DNA from: an uncultured Opitutia bacterium
GTDB lineage: Bacteria > Verrucomicrobiota > Verrucomicrobiia > Opitutales > UBA953
Length of the DNA stretch: 5,298 nucleotides
NCBI GenBank assembly: GCA_903853185.1
Contig: CAINSX010000271.1
Coordinates: 1 to 5,298 of the forward strand
Reading direction: 5' to 3'
Each line of letters opens with the position of its first letter. Positions within the stretch are counted from its first letter, which is position 1. This document shows, piece by piece, positions 5,165 to 5,298 of the stretch. The notes beneath the pieces are model-generated. The model saw only the letters and a list, made by a program, of their open reading frames with translations. It made no database searches and was not told where the DNA came from. Made by a program: the position numbers and the translations under genes.

Positions 5165-5298
5165 TTACGCCTTCAGACCGTGCAGATTGGCCATCGAAAT
5201 GCCAGACAACATTGCCCCGGTAACCCCAAGGAAACCTTGGTCCGTACCGATCAGGAAGAGGTTCGCGAGGTCCGTCCGGCCATCGCGCCGCTTGACGG
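5165..5298 (-). CDS. C-terminus of an FAD-dependent oxidoreductase (phytoene desaturase/retinol saturase-like), runs off the right edge
   Basis: Forty-three codons and a TAA stop (5165-5167) are visible; the gene begins beyond the window. The segment reads DLANLFLIGTDQG, then FLGVTGAMLSG, then ISMANLHGLKA. A hydrophobic strand ending in G(T/Q)D, followed by a Gly-rich GVxGAMxSGxxxAN helix, is the C-terminal FAD-contacting motif of two-domain flavin amine-oxidase/CrtI/RetSat-type oxidoreductases (compare GQDxxxxGVxGAxxGG). The frame is open throughout and sits 10 nt upstream of the MFS gene on the same strand, which supports a real gene. Substrate and exact subfamily cannot be judged from this fragment. 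The protein would be an FAD enzyme acting on a hydrophobic or polyene-like substrate if the family guess holds. Confidence 0.68.
   Translation of the reverse strand, partial: VKRRDGRTDLANLFLIGTDQGFLGVTGAMLSGISMANLHGLKA

Noticed and set aside
4486..5223. Plus-strand open frame of 245 codons antisense to the MFS gene
   Set aside because: It is Ala/Glu/Asp-rich with no domain, and it mirrors hydrophobic codons of the MFS gene. It also crosses the MFS-oxidoreductase junction, which is explained by two genes on the other strand.
5226..5240. Inverted repeat CCAAGG-AAA-CCTTGG
   Set aside because: It lies inside the oxidoreductase coding region over the conserved Gln-Gly-Phe-Leu-Gly codons, 59 nt or more before the stop. 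Coding constraint explains it and no T-tract follows.

Overview
The window is ordinary high-GC bacterial chromosome with five genes that are complete or nearly complete in their recognisable parts, plus one C-terminal fragment. No rRNA, tRNA, CRISPR array, insertion sequence or phage gene is visible. The style of the proteins suggests a Gram-negative organism of the Planctomycetota/Verrucomicrobiota type, most likely Verrucomicrobiota (Opitutae-like). The grounds are the YebC N-terminus with its TTKRHKA variant, a long Gram-negative-type YidC with a periplasmic domain and an Ala/Pro linker, an FGE-type sulfatase-maturation enzyme, and start codons without Shine-Dalgarno tracts. This assignment is inferred from memory of these families, not from a search.

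Region 1-2641 (minus strand) reads pyrE -> yidC -> yebC. PyrE makes orotidine 5'-monophosphate. YidC inserts and folds inner-membrane proteins. YebC is a translation or regulatory factor whose first 52 codons lie inside the window. The yidC-yebC spacing is 22 nt. The pyrE-yidC gap is 126 nt and holds hairpins and a G-rich element, so yidC may have its own control. The three genes share housekeeping character rather than one pathway.

Region 2642-2733 is a 92-bp divergent intergenic stretch between pyrE (minus) and an FGE-type gene (plus). It holds two copies of a CGCCCTGCCCCGC repeat, and a third, degenerate copy lies just after the pyrE stop codon.

Region 2734-3813 (plus strand) encodes a formylglycine-generating enzyme with both catalytic cysteines and an N-terminal membrane anchor. 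It would activate sulfatases at or outside the inner membrane. No sulfatase gene is in the window.

Region 3817-5298 (minus strand) reads an FAD-dependent oxidoreductase (C-terminus only) -> a 12-helix MFS transporter, 10 nt apart and probably co-transcribed. The MFS gene converges on the FGE gene with only 3 nt between stop codons, and both stops sit inside one near-perfect inverted repeat.

I see no convincing new multi-gene system. The points most worth a second look are the consistent lack of Shine-Dalgarno sequences, the membrane-anchored FGE, the G-rich repeats flanking pyrE, and the shared stop-codon palindrome.
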